Origin: Streptomyces griseoviridis
GTDB lineage: Bacteria; Actinomycetota; Actinomycetes; Streptomycetales; Streptomycetaceae
Reading direction: 5' to 3'
DNA: 64,000 nt
NCBI GenBank assembly: GCA_014649155.1
Contig: BMSM01000023.1
Span: 1-64,000 of the forward strand
In this document: positions 1-9,124 of the stretch, piece by piece
How the letters are laid out: each line of letters opens with the position of its first letter
Position numbering within the stretch: position 1 is the stretch's first letter
Translations under genes and position numbers: made by a program
Notes under the pieces: model-generated
Told to the model about the DNA's origin: nothing
Databases searched by the model: none
Seen by the model: the letters and a program-made list of their open reading frames with translations, nothing else

Positions 1-51
1 GCACGCGTCATCGCCCTCATCGAAGAAGCCATCGACGCCACCAGCAAGTAA
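1..51 (+). CDS. 3' end of an unidentified gene (partial)
   Basis: Reading frame 1 is open from the window edge to a TAA at 49-51. It gives the C-terminal residues ARVIALIEEAIDATSK, an amphipathic helix ending. Too little is visible to name the family. It lies 131 bases upstream of the dehydrogenase on the same strand, so it may be the preceding gene of the same catabolic operon. The 52-182 spacer shows only the ribosome site of the next gene. Confidence 0.55.
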   Translation, partial: ARVIALIEEAIDATSK

Positions 52-182
52 CACCGCACCCTCAGGGAACCCACCGCGCCCCGTACGCCACGCCGCGCCG
101 CCCGTCCCCCGCCGCTGGACCACACGGCCGGTTCGGCGTCCGGCAGACCGGACGGCACGGCGCGGCAGGAAAGGAACCTTTC

Positions 183-3110
183 ATGCCGCTGCTCGATCCG
201 AAACCGGGTGCGCTGCGCCCGCACCCCGTGGACGGTCCCGCCGCCGACCGGGTGCCCGACGAGCGCGCCTCCGGGACCCCGGACGCCCTGCGGGACGCCC
301 TGGTCGCGACGCTGGGCCCGGCCAAGGTGCTGCACAAGATCTCGGATCTGGTGCGGTACGCCTCGGACGCCAGCCCCTACCGTCTGGTGCCCCGCGTGGT
401 CGTCGTCGCGGAGACCACCACCGACGTCTCGACCGTACTCAGGCACGCCCGCGAGCACGGCCGTCACGTGGTGTTCCGCGCCGCCGGCACCTCCCTGAAC
501 GGCCAGGCCCAGGGCGACGACATCCTGGTGGACGTGCGCCGTCACTGGACCGGTCTGGAGATGCTCGACGACAAGGTCCGGGCGCGGATCGGACCCGGCA
601 CGACGATCGGGCGGGCCAACATCTCGCTCTCCCGGCACGGGCGTCTGATGGGTCCGGACCCGGCCAGTTCCCTCGCGTGCACGGTCGGTGGCGTCGTCGC
701 GAACAACGCCTCCGGCATGACCGCCGGCACCACCCGCAACTCCTACCGGCTGCTGTCCTCGCTCACCGTGGTGCTGCCCTCGGGAACGATCGTGGACACC
801 GCCGCCCCGGATGCCGAGGAACGCCTGCGCGCGGCCGAGCCGGACCTCGTGGCGACGCTGCTGGGACTCAAGGCGGAGATCGAGGCGGACAGCGCGCTGG
901 CAGCCCGCATCCGCGCCAAGTACGAGTTGAAGAACACCAGTGGCTACCGGCTGGACGCCTTCCTCGACGGGGCGACCGCCGTCGAGATCCTGCGCGGCCT
1001 GATGGTCGGCTCCCAGGGCACGCTGGGCTTCATCGCGGAGACCGTCTTCGACACGGTCCCCCTGGACCGGCTGACCTGCACCGCGCTGCTGTTCTTCCCC
1101 GACCTGCCGTCGGCGGCGGCCGCGGTGCCCCTGTTCAACGACGCCGGAGCACGGGCGGTCGAACTCATGGACGGCAACACCCTGCGCGCCTGCGCGGCCG
1201 TCGAGGGCGTGCCCGACGACTGGCGGGACATACCGCAGGAGAACGCGGCACTCCTCGTCGAGTTCCGGGCGTCCACCCCGGAGGACCACCTCGCGAACCA
1301 GCGAGCCGCCCGGGCGGTCGCCGAAGGGCTGCACCTGGTCGCTCCCGTCCCCTCGGTCACTGACGCCTTCGTCACCGATCCGGGCACCGTGCACACCTAC
1401 TGGCACGCCCGTGAGGCGTTCATGACGGCCGTGGGCAAGGCCCGGCCGACCGGGACGACCCTGATCACGGAGGACTTCGCCGTCCCGCCGTCCCGGCTGG
1501 CCGAGGCCAGTGAGGCGCTGCTGGAGATGCAGCGCCGCTACGGTTACGACGCCGCGGTGGCGGGTCACGCGGCCCACGGCAACCTGCACTTCCTGCTCGC
1601 CTTCAACGCCGCACGGCCCGAGGAGGTGGAGCGGTACGCGGCCTTCATGGACGAGTTCTGCGCCATGGTCGTCGACCGGTTCGACGGCTCGCTGAAGGCG
1701 GAGCACGCCACCGGCCGGAACATGACGCCGTACCTGGAAGCGGAGTGGGGGACGCGGGCCACCGAACTGATGTGGCGCGTCAAACGGGCGCTGGACCCGC
1801 ACGGCGTACTCGCCCCGGGCGTGGTGCTCAACCGCGACCCCAAGGCACACCTGAAGCACCTGAAGACGATCCCCACGATCGAGGCCATCGCGGACCCGTG
1901 CATCGAATGCGGCTTCTGCGAACCGGTCTGTCCGAGCCGGGACCTGACCACGACACCCCGGCAGCGGATCGTGCTGCGGCGCGAGATGATGCGGCAGGAG
2001 TCCGACTCGCCCGTCACCGACCACCTGCTCGGCTCCTACGGCTACGACGCCGTGGACACCTGCGCCGGCGATTCGAGCTGCAAGATCGCGTGTCCGGTCG
2101 GCATCGACACCGGGGCGATGATGAAGCACTTCCGGCACCAGCGCCACGGGCGGCGCGCCGAGCGGAACGCGGAGCGGATCGCCGAGCGATTCGCGGCCGT
2201 GGAGACCTCGGTACGTGCCGCGCTCGGCGTGGCCGAGCACGTGGACGACCGCCTCCTGCACGGCGTCACCTCACTCGCCCGCAAAGCGGTCTCGCCCGAT
2301 CTGATGCCGGAGTGGATCAGCGCGATCCCCGGCCCGGCCGGCAAACGGCTGCCGCACACCCGCCGCGAGGGTGCCGCCGCCGTGTACTTCGTCGCCTGCG
2401 TCAACCGCATCTTCGCGGGACCGGAGGGGGGCGAGGACCTCTCCCTCCCGGAGGCGGTGGTCGCCCTGTCCGAACGGGCCGGCCGCCCGGTGTGGGTGCC
2501 GTCGGACCTGACGGGCTCCTGCTGCGCGACGATCTGGCACTCCAAGGGCTACGACGACGGCAACGCCTTCATGGCCAACCGCACCGTCGAACGGGCCTGG
2601 GAATGGACCGACGGCGGTACGCTCCCGCTGGTCGTCGACGCCTCGTCCTGCGCCCTCGGCATCGGGCACGAGATCGTTCCGTACCTCACCCCTGAGAACA
2701 AGCTCCGTCATGAGCGGCTGAAGGTGGTCGACTCGCTGGTCTGGGCGGCCGAGGAACTGCTGCCGCGCCTGGTCGCGGTCACCACGGTCGGCAGCGCGGT
2801 GATCCATCCGACCTGCTCGATGCACCACCTCGGTGACGTGGCCCAGCTGGAATCGCTGGCGCGTTTCGTGGCCGACCGGGTGACCGTGCCGGTGTACGCG
2901 GAGTGCTGCGGTTTCGCCGGTGACCGCGGGATGCTGCACAGGGAACTGACCGAGTCGGCCACGGCCCATGAGGCCGAGGAGGTCGTCGCCGGCCAGTACG
3001 ACGCGTACCTCTCGGCGAACCGCACCTGCGAGATCGGCATGGAGCACGTGACCGGCCGCCCCTACCAGTCGGTGCTGCTTCTTCTCGAACGGGTCACCAG
3101 GCCCGCCTGA
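183..3110 (+). CDS. FAD-linked 2-hydroxyacid dehydrogenase with Fe-S and CCG domains (Dld/YdiJ type)
   Basis: A 975-aa cytoplasmic or membrane-associated flavoprotein expected to oxidise a D-2-hydroxyacid (D-lactate or D-2-hydroxyglutarate type) and pass electrons through iron-sulfur clusters to the respiratory chain. The N-terminal half is an FAD_binding_4 domain, with FRAAGTSLNGQA near residue 97 and VGGVVANNASGM near 168, followed by an FAD-oxidase C domain to about residue 560. A ferredoxin-like motif CIECGFCEPVCP lies near 572 and a second cysteine cluster, CAGDSSCKIACP, near 627. Two CCG-type segments follow (GSCCAT near 779 and ECCGFAGDRG near 907). The ATG is preceded by AGGAAAGGAA at 167-176 with a 6-base spacer. 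The FAH-family gene follows 43 bases later, so the two are probably one catabolic operon. The exact substrate cannot be told from sequence. Confidence 0.9.
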   Translation: MPLLDPKPGALRPHPVDGPAADRVPDERASGTPDALRDALVATLGPAKVLHKISDLVRYASDASPYRLVPRVVVVAETTTDVSTVLRHAREHGRHVVFRAAGTSLNGQAQGDDILVDVRRHWTGLEMLDDKVRARIGPGTTIGRANISLSRHGRLMGPDPASSLACTVGGVVANNASGMTAGTTRNSYRLLSSLTVVLPSGTIVDTAAPDAEERLRAAEPDLVATLLGLKAEIEADSALAARIRAKYELKNTSGYRLDAFLDGATAVEILRGLMVGSQGTLGFIAETVFDTVPLDRLTCTALLFFPDLPSAAAAVPLFNDAGARAVELMDGNTLRACAAVEGVPDDWRDIPQENAALLVEFRASTPEDHLANQRAARAVAEGLHLVAPVPSVTDAFVTDPGTVHTYWHAREAFMTAVGKARPTGTTLITEDFAVPPSRLAEASEALLEMQRRYGYDAAVAGHAAHGNLHFLLAFNAARPEEVERYAAFMDEFCAMVVDRFDGSLKAEHATGRNMTPYLEAEWGTRATELMWRVKRALDPHGVLAPGVVLNRDPKAHLKHLKTIPTIEAIADPCIECGFCEPVCPSRDLTTTPRQRIVLRREMMRQESDSPVTDHLLGSYGYDAVDTCAGDSSCKIACPVGIDTGAMMKHFRHQRHGRRAERNAERIAERFAAVETSVRAALGVAEHVDDRLLHGVTSLARKAVSPDLMPEWISAIPGPAGKRLPHTRREGAAAVYFVACVNRIFAGPEGGEDLSLPEAVVALSERAGRPVWVPSDLTGSCCATIWHSKGYDDGNAFMANRTVERAWEWTDGGTLPLVVDASSCALGIGHEIVPYLTPENKLRHERLKVVDSLVWAAEELLPRLVAVTTVGSAVIHPTCSMHHLGDVAQLESLARFVADRVTVPVYAECCGFAGDRGMLHRELTESATAHEAEEVVAGQYDAYLSANRTCEIGMEHVTGRPYQSVLLLLERVTRPA

Positions 3111-3153
3111 CGCGAGATCGCCCGTCCTTTCCCCCTGTCCAGGAGAATCCGTC

Positions 3154-3996
3154 ATGCGCATCGCCAACCTGTCCGGACGTCTGACGCTGCTGAAGAGCGG
3201 GCGGGCGGTGGACGTCCACGACGCCAGTGGCGGCCGCTTCCCGTCCGACCCCCAGGCCGTCTACGAGCGCTGGGACGAGTTCCGCACGTGGGCCGACGCC
3301 GGCACGGCACCCGGTGTCCCGTACGACCCGGCCGCTCTGGGCGCGCCCGCGCCCGCTCCCCGTCAGCTCTTCGCCGTCGGCCTGAACTACCGCGAGCACG
3401 TGGACGAGGCCGGCTTCACCCAGCCCGAGGGCATGCCGCCGGTCTTCACCAAGTTCGCCGCCAGCATCACCGGTCCGGTCACCGATGTGGTGCTTCCGGA
3501 AGGGGGGCACACGGACTGGGAGGTGGAGCTGGTCGTCGTCATCGGCCGGACCGCGCGCCGGGTTCCGCAGGCCGAGGCGTGGCGTCACGTGGCCGGTCTG
3601 ACGGTCGGACAGGATTTGTCGGAGCGCGTTCTGCAGATGAGCGGTCCCGCCCCGCAGTTCGGCCTGGCCAAGTCCTTCCCGGGGTTCTCCCCCATGGGGC
3701 CCTGCCTGGTCACCCCCGACGAGTTCGACGACCCCGACGACCTCCAGCTGCGGTGCAGCGTGAACTACGAGGAAGTGCAGCACGGCTCCACCCGGAACCT
3801 GATCTTTCCGGTACCGGCGCTCGTGTCGAAGCTGTCGGAGGTCCTGGAGCTGTATCCGGGAGACGTGATCTACACGGGTACACCGTCCGGCGTCGGCCTG
3901 GGACGGAATCCCCAGCGGTGGCTGTCCCCCGGGGACCGACTGATCAGCTCCATCGAGGGCATCGGGGAACTGCGCCAGCGATTCGTGGCGGAGTGA
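3154..3996 (+). CDS. Fumarylacetoacetate hydrolase (FAH) family protein
   Basis: A 280-aa protein of the FAH superfamily, which hydrolyses or decarboxylates acylpyruvate-like diketo acids using a divalent metal. The family core is clear: FAVGLNYREHVDEAG near residue 73, the metal-site acidic segment TDWEVELVVVIGR near 115, GQDLSER near 150, KSFPGFSPMGPCLV near 172 and IYTGTPSGVGLG near 240. The start is supported by AGGAG at 3141-3145, eight bases before the ATG. It follows the 2-hydroxyacid dehydrogenase closely and the pair probably handles one carboxylic-acid degradation route. The substrate is not predictable. Confidence 0.88.
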   Translation: MRIANLSGRLTLLKSGRAVDVHDASGGRFPSDPQAVYERWDEFRTWADAGTAPGVPYDPAALGAPAPAPRQLFAVGLNYREHVDEAGFTQPEGMPPVFTKFAASITGPVTDVVLPEGGHTDWEVELVVVIGRTARRVPQAEAWRHVAGLTVGQDLSERVLQMSGPAPQFGLAKSFPGFSPMGPCLVTPDEFDDPDDLQLRCSVNYEEVQHGSTRNLIFPVPALVSKLSEVLELYPGDVIYTGTPSGVGLGRNPQRWLSPGDRLISSIEGIGELRQRFVAE

Positions 3997-4000
3997 CCGA

Positions 4001-4049
4001 CGCGTCAGATGCCCTGTGTCACCGATGGTGACACAGGGCATCTGACGCG
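4001..4049 (+). terminator. Perfect 23-bp inverted repeat, factor-independent terminator
   Basis: The arms 4001-4023 and 4027-4049 are exact reverse complements with a 3-base GAT loop. The left arm starts five bases after the FAH stop codon. No T-run follows, which is common for streptomycete terminators. It would separate the catabolic pair from the AraC gene. Confidence 0.85.
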
Positions 4050-4119
4050 TTCACGTGATGTACCGGGAGCGAGCGGCTGGCACGGTGTCCTCAGGAAGAC
4101 AGCTCGAGGGGCAGGACAC

Positions 4120-5223
4120 ATGTCGTCGGACGCGGCCACACCGGACAGGACCAGGAAACCGACCACCGCTCGCTTCTCCACCGATGACGTGGCCGAGCAC
4201 CGCCGGGCGGCCTACTGGTCCGACGCCCTGACCCGTGTCTTCGGGGGCGTCGAGGTCCCGGTCGCGGACGAGGGCTGCCGGGGCACCGTTCAGGCATCCC
4301 TGCTCGGCCTCGTACAGGTGGTGACCGTGGAGGGCGCGCCGATGGCCATGAATCGGCCCGCCCAGCCCGCCGGGTCACGGCCCGACGGCTGCCTCATGGT
4401 CATGTCACTGTTCGACGGCACCGCCGTGGTGACGCGGGGCGGTCAGGTGACACCCGTGCGACCCGGTGAGACCGTCTTCTACGACTCCGCCCGGCCGATG
4501 CGCATCGACTTCACCAGCGCGTTCCGGGTCGCCTGCCTGATCTTCCCGCGGACGCTGATCGGACTGCCGGACACACACCTGCGGCGTGTGCTGGGGGCGC
4601 CGATCAGCAGGTGCGCGCCCTCCGCGTCGCTGTTGTGGCCGCTGCTGGCCGGCCTCGGGGAGACGGTGCCGAAGCTCCCGCCCGGCAGCGGCGAGGTGCT
4701 GCTGCGTCACGTCGTCGGACTGCTCTCCGTCGTCGCCGAGGAGCCACTGCCCGCGGATCACCCCTCCTCCCCCGCCTCCCAGGACCTGCTGAGCCGCATC
4801 AAGTCGTACATCGACCAGCGGCTCGGCGACCCCGCTCTGTCATTGGCTTCCATAGCCCGGGCCCATCACATATCGGTCCGTTATCTGCACAAACTCTTCG
4901 AGTCCGAGGACACCACGGCCAGCCGGTGGATCCAGCGCCGCCGACTGCAGCGGTGCCGGCACGAGCTGGCCCGCCAGGAGTCCGCCACCCTCACCATCTC
5001 CAGCGTGGCCCGGCAGTCCGGTTTCTCCAGTGCCGCGCATTTCAGTCGCGCCTTTCGCCGCGCCTACGGGATGTCCCCGGCCGAGTGGCGGGAGAAGGTG
5101 CTGCGCGAGAGCGAGCCGGTCCAGACCAGGAAGACGGCCACCGGGACGGCCGAGCGCGGAACACGGATGCCGCTCCTGAGCGCCCTGTCCCTGCGACGGC
5201 CGCCCGGACCCGCGGCGGCCTGA
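4120..5223 (+). CDS. AraC-family transcriptional regulator
   Basis: A 367-aa DNA-binding regulator. Residues about 15-200 look like the AraC_binding_2 sensor domain found in FeaR/NphR-type regulators (RRAAYWSDALTRVFGGVEV near the start, then PGETVFYDSARP). Residues about 225-330 carry the two helix-turn-helix motifs, including SLASIARAHHISVRYLHKLF and ISSVARQSGFSSAAHFSRAF. I chose the ATG at 4120, preceded by GAGGGG/CAGG. The upstream in-frame ATG at 4009 lies inside the terminator hairpin of the previous gene and is an unlikely start. It is codirectional with the dehydrogenase/FAH pair and could control it, which is inference from position only. Confidence 0.85.
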   Translation: MSSDAATPDRTRKPTTARFSTDDVAEHRRAAYWSDALTRVFGGVEVPVADEGCRGTVQASLLGLVQVVTVEGAPMAMNRPAQPAGSRPDGCLMVMSLFDGTAVVTRGGQVTPVRPGETVFYDSARPMRIDFTSAFRVACLIFPRTLIGLPDTHLRRVLGAPISRCAPSASLLWPLLAGLGETVPKLPPGSGEVLLRHVVGLLSVVAEEPLPADHPSSPASQDLLSRIKSYIDQRLGDPALSLASIARAHHISVRYLHKLFESEDTTASRWIQRRRLQRCRHELARQESATLTISSVARQSGFSSAAHFSRAFRRAYGMSPAEWREKVLRESEPVQTRKTATGTAERGTRMPLLSALSLRRPPGPAAA

Positions 5224-5409
5224 CTGCCCCTCCCCCGCCTTCCGTCACTCCCCGATCGAGCACAGCATTCCGGTCATCCGCATACTTTCAGCCAAACGCA
5301 ACCCGCGCGTGCGATAGTGGTATTTCGGCGCGTGGCGCTTGGTGCACGTACCGGACAGTGTGGTATGGCCTGGCTCTCGGCCGGGTGCTTGCGGACGGAA
5401 GGAACGCCT

Positions 5410-8160
5410 GTGACGGCGGCGGGACAAGCGCTGTCCGGCAGCGGTCTGCGTGGCCGGGAAGCCGAGCGGGAACGACTTCGGTCACTGGTCGCCTCGGTGG
5501 CGCGCACGGGCAGCGCGGCGCTCGCACTGATCAGGGGTGAGGCGGGCATCGGCAAGACGGTGCTCCTCATGGACACCGCCGAGCACGCGGCCGCGGCCGG
5601 GTACTCGGTGGGCCTGGGCAAGGCCGACGAACTGCATCACCTCGTGCCGCTCTCCTCCTTGCTCACCTGCCTCACCCCCGGTGGCCGGCCATTGCTCCCG
5701 GACAAGGCCCTCGCTCAGCTGCCCCAGAGCCACGACCACCGCATCTGGCTGGTGCAGCGCTTGGCGGAACACATCGAGACGCTGGCCGCGCGCGCCCCTG
5801 TCCTCATCGGCCTGGACGACCTCCAGTGGGCTGACCCCCTCAGCGTCTTCGTGCTGACCCAGCTTCCGACGCGCGTGCGCGCCCTGCCCGTGCTGTGGCT
5901 GCTGACCAAGCGCCAAGGGCCTCCCCAGGATGCGGACGAGACGCTCACCGCGGCGTCCCGGGCGCTGACGACGGCCGACGTGCACCTGGGACCGCTGCCG
6001 GCGGCTGTCATCCAGCAGATGGCGGCCGACGCCCTGGGGGCGGCCGTGGACGATTCGGTGCACGACCTGCTCGAGGGCGCCGGGGGCAATCCCTTCCTGG
6101 CGGCCGAGATGCTCGCGGGGCTGCGGTCCACGGAGTCCACGGGCCGGTCCGTTCCCTCGGGACTGGTGGTCGGCGTGCGCGGCAGGCTGTCGACGCTCTC
6201 CGCCGACACCCTGCACTTCCTGCGGATCGGCGCGGTACTGGGCCGTCGGTTCCGGTTCCAGGACGCGGCCGCGTTGAGCGGACGGTCCCCGGCGGCCATG
6301 ATCGGTCCGCTGGACGAGGCGGTCCGCACCCATGTGCTCGCCGACGAGGGAGAGTCGCTGATCTTCCGGCACGACCTCCTGCGCCAGGCGGTCTACGCCG
6401 ACATCCCGCCTTCCGCTCGCCGCGCCCTGCACAGGGCGGCCGCCCAGCACCTCGTCGACGCGGGCCGTCAGCCGATCGAGGCGGTCTCCCACCTGCTCAC
6501 CGGAGCGCTGCCCGGTGACGAGGAGGCCGGCCTGCTGCTGGGACGGGCCGCCGACGACGTACTGGCGGTGGCACCCGGTCTCGCCGCCGACCTGCTCACG
6601 CGCGCCGTGGAACTGATTCCCGCGCACCGACCCGTCGGCTTCGACGTCGGGGAACGAGCGATCGTCGCCCTGGCCCGGGCCGGACGGGACAAGGAGGCGC
6701 TGGCCACCGGGGAAGCGCTGCTCGCGCGGCACCCCCCGCTGGACGTGTACGGCCGCATCCAGGCGGCGATCGGCGCGACCCTGTGGAACCTCAACCGCGC
6801 GGAGGATCTGCGGCGCCTGGTCGACACCACGCTCGCCGTCGAAGGCGCCCGTCCGCGGACGCGGGCGCGGCTGACGGCCCTGCGGGCCCTGGCCCTGTCA
6901 CGCGGCGACGACCTCGCCGCCGCCCGGGAGGCCGGCGAGACGGCACTCCGACAGGCCATCGCCACCGGCGACCGCGAGGCCCACGTCCAGGCGTTGTTCG
7001 GACTGGGCGAGACGGCACTCAACGCCGGCGATACGGCCGATGCGCAGAAACGATTCATGGCGCTCAGCTCGGTCGACCCCGCCTATCTGCCCGAGGAGAT
7101 CGTCGCCTGCCAGCACCTCGACGACTTCGCGCGTGCCGAGCGCCTGCTCGGCCGGGCGACGAGCCAGGGCGAAGGCGCTCGCCGCGAGGCCATGCTTCAG
7201 TGGGCGCAGGGACAGCAGAGGCTGGGACTCGGGCGGCTCGACGACGCCGAGACCGACTTCGTCACCATGGAGCGGCTGGAGGACGAGGTCGGAGCCTCGG
7301 TCCAGCAGGTCAACGCGCGCGTCATCCGGTCACGCATCGGCCTGCTGCGCGGCGACCGCACGGCGGCCCGGCATGATCTGCTCGCCGCGCGCGAACGGCT
7401 GGCGCCCCACCCGAATCCGGGCAATACGGCAGCCGTACGCTACCTGGAGGCGCTGCACGCCGATGCCATGGACGATCACGCCCTGGCCCTTGAGCACCTG
7501 CGGGAGGTCCAGCGGCACGACGGTTACATGCGGTGGCGCCTGCTGCGCCCGTGGGTGGACGAGGCGGTCCGCATCGCCCTGAGAGGGGGTGACCGCGAGC
7601 TGGCCGAGGATCTCACCGCGCAGGCCGAGGCACACGCCGCCCGCAATCCCGGGGTGCCCACCGCCACCGGCCTGGCGGCCCGGACACGCGGGCTGGTCTC
7701 GAACGACATCGGCCTGCTGCGGTCTTCCGTGGCTCTGCACCGCGACGGTCCCCGGCCGTTGAACCTGGCGGAGGCCCTGGCCGACCTCGGAGCGGCACTG
7801 GTGAGCGCCGGCCACCGGGCGGAAGCGTCCGAGGTTCTGACCGAGGCGCGGGCCGTGTTCACCGAGTCGGGGGCGCACGCCGCGGCAGCCCGGGCGAACG
7901 GCCTGCTGGGAGGTGCGGGGACGCGGGTCCGACGCGGGTCCGGGAACCCGCGTCCGCTCCAGGGCTGGCAGGCCCTGACCGCGTCGGAGCGGAAGGTCGC
8001 GCGTCTCGTCGCCGCGGGGCACAGCAACCGCGCGGCCGCCGATCTGCTGGTCGTCTCGCCGCACACCGTCAACACCCATCTGTCCTCGATCTTCCGCAAA
8101 CTGTCCGTCCGGTCCCGGGTGCAGCTCACGCACGTGGTCCTGGCCTCCGACGAGGACTGA
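5410..8160 (+). CDS. LAL-type (large ATP-binding LuxR) transcriptional regulator
   Basis: A 916-aa LuxR-family regulator of the MalT/LAL type. An N-terminal AAA-like ATPase domain has Walker A GEAGIGKT near residue 44 and Walker B VLIGLDDLQWAD near 132. A long helical, TPR-like middle follows. The C-terminal LuxR helix-turn-helix has LTASERKVARLVAAGHSN and VSPHTVNTHLSSIFRKL in the last 65 residues. The GTG at 5410 is preceded by GGAAGGAA with a 5-base spacer, so I prefer it over the in-frame GTG at 5317, which has no such site. LAL proteins often control secondary metabolism or sugar genes. The target here is unknown. Confidence 0.88.
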   Translation: MTAAGQALSGSGLRGREAERERLRSLVASVARTGSAALALIRGEAGIGKTVLLMDTAEHAAAAGYSVGLGKADELHHLVPLSSLLTCLTPGGRPLLPDKALAQLPQSHDHRIWLVQRLAEHIETLAARAPVLIGLDDLQWADPLSVFVLTQLPTRVRALPVLWLLTKRQGPPQDADETLTAASRALTTADVHLGPLPAAVIQQMAADALGAAVDDSVHDLLEGAGGNPFLAAEMLAGLRSTESTGRSVPSGLVVGVRGRLSTLSADTLHFLRIGAVLGRRFRFQDAAALSGRSPAAMIGPLDEAVRTHVLADEGESLIFRHDLLRQAVYADIPPSARRALHRAAAQHLVDAGRQPIEAVSHLLTGALPGDEEAGLLLGRAADDVLAVAPGLAADLLTRAVELIPAHRPVGFDVGERAIVALARAGRDKEALATGEALLARHPPLDVYGRIQAAIGATLWNLNRAEDLRRLVDTTLAVEGARPRTRARLTALRALALSRGDDLAAAREAGETALRQAIATGDREAHVQALFGLGETALNAGDTADAQKRFMALSSVDPAYLPEEIVACQHLDDFARAERLLGRATSQGEGARREAMLQWAQGQQRLGLGRLDDAETDFVTMERLEDEVGASVQQVNARVIRSRIGLLRGDRTAARHDLLAARERLAPHPNPGNTAAVRYLEALHADAMDDHALALEHLREVQRHDGYMRWRLLRPWVDEAVRIALRGGDRELAEDLTAQAEAHAARNPGVPTATGLAARTRGLVSNDIGLLRSSVALHRDGPRPLNLAEALADLGAALVSAGHRAEASEVLTEARAVFTESGAHAAAARANGLLGGAGTRVRRGSGNPRPLQGWQALTASERKVARLVAAGHSNRAAADLLVVSPHTVNTHLSSIFRKLSVRSRVQLTHVVLASDED

Positions 8161-8242
8161 TCCCCGGTTTGGTACGTTCGCGCGAGGTGGCGGGCGCGCG
8201 CAGGGGGTTGACTGAGGCCCTCCGTACGCAGAGGTCATCGAC

Positions 8243-9007
8243 ATGCACTTGACACGCCTCGTGCCAGCGGCCGTCGTGCTCGTCCACGGGGCGTTCTCCG
8301 ACACCTCGTCGTGGGCGGAGGTCGCGCTCCTGCTGCGCAGGGCGGGTGCCGTGGTCCACACCCCGACGAACCCGCTGCGGGGCCTCGTCGCGGACACCCG
8401 TCATCTGATGGACGTCGTGCACCGCATCGACGCGCCGGTGGTGCTGGTGGGCCATGGATACGGCGGAGCGGTGATCACCCAGGTGCCGGCCGGCACCGAC
8501 CATGTCGTCGCCTTGTGCTACGTCGCGGGGTTCGGCCTCGACGCCGGCGAGTGCCTGCTCGACATCACCGACCGCTTCGCACCCATGCGCCGGGTGCACG
8601 CGGCCCTCACCGTCAAGACCGTCGGTTCGGCGCACACCGGTTTCCGGCAGGAACTGATACTGGACACGCACCGGTTCGGCCACGCCTACGCCGATGATCT
8701 GCCCCCGCGCGCGAGTACGGAACGGGCGCGCGCGCAGCGCTCCCTCGCGCCACGCGCGCTGACCGACCGTTCGGGGCCGCCCGCGTGGACCCGCACGTCC
8801 TCCTGGTACGCCGTCGCGGCCGCCGACCAGATGCTCAACCCCAGTGCCCAGCGCTTCATGGCCCAGCGCATGGCGGCCCATGAGCACCTGCTGGACGCCT
8901 CGCACGCGGCTCTCCTGTCCCAGCCCGCCGCGGTGGCGGCGATGATCATGGAGGCCGCCTTACGGGGGCCCGGAGCAGTCACTACCAGCACGTCCCGACC
9001 ACGCTGA
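8243..9007 (+). CDS. Alpha/beta-hydrolase-fold protein lacking the nucleophile serine
   Basis: A 254-aa alpha/beta hydrolase-fold protein. The oxyanion strand VVLVHGAFSDTSSW starts near residue 12 and the C-terminal histidine region ASHAALLSQP lies near 220. The nucleophile elbow, normally G-H-S-Y-G-G in these esterase/haloperoxidase relatives, reads G-H-G-Y-G-G (codons CAT GGA TAC at about 8453-8461). The catalytic serine is therefore a glycine. Codon 240 is TTA (8960-8962), the rare leucine codon that makes streptomycete genes depend on bldA. The ATG is weakly supported by AGAGG about eight bases upstream. The protein is probably non-hydrolytic or a pseudoenzyme; a sequencing error is the alternative. 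Confidence 0.8.
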   Translation: MHLTRLVPAAVVLVHGAFSDTSSWAEVALLLRRAGAVVHTPTNPLRGLVADTRHLMDVVHRIDAPVVLVGHGYGGAVITQVPAGTDHVVALCYVAGFGLDAGECLLDITDRFAPMRRVHAALTVKTVGSAHTGFRQELILDTHRFGHAYADDLPPRASTERARAQRSLAPRALTDRSGPPAWTRTSSWYAVAAADQMLNPSAQRFMAQRMAAHEHLLDASHAALLSQPAAVAAMIMEAALRGPGAVTTSTSRPR

Positions 9008-9070
9008 GCGTCCCCGTCCCCGATTCCCGTCCCCGATTACGATGACCGGGTATCTGTTCGAGCGCTCCGG

Positions 9071-9086
9071 GGTGACACGCGTCACC
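9071..9086. promoter_or_regulatory. Small inverted repeat upstream of the sugar-binding lipoprotein gene
   Basis: GGTGAC and GTCACC flank a 4-base centre, 39-54 bases before the chosen start at 9125. The position suits a repressor operator (LacI or ROK type regulators often control such genes), but six-base arms are short and could occur by chance. Confidence 0.3.
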
Positions 9087-9124
9087 GCCGCGGCGTGCGA
9101 ACGCAGTACCGGAAAGGGCACGAC

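Noticed and set aside
4009..4119. Upstream ATG start for the AraC regulator
   Set aside because: The ATG lies within the perfect terminator hairpin, and the extra 37 residues do not fit the family N-terminus.
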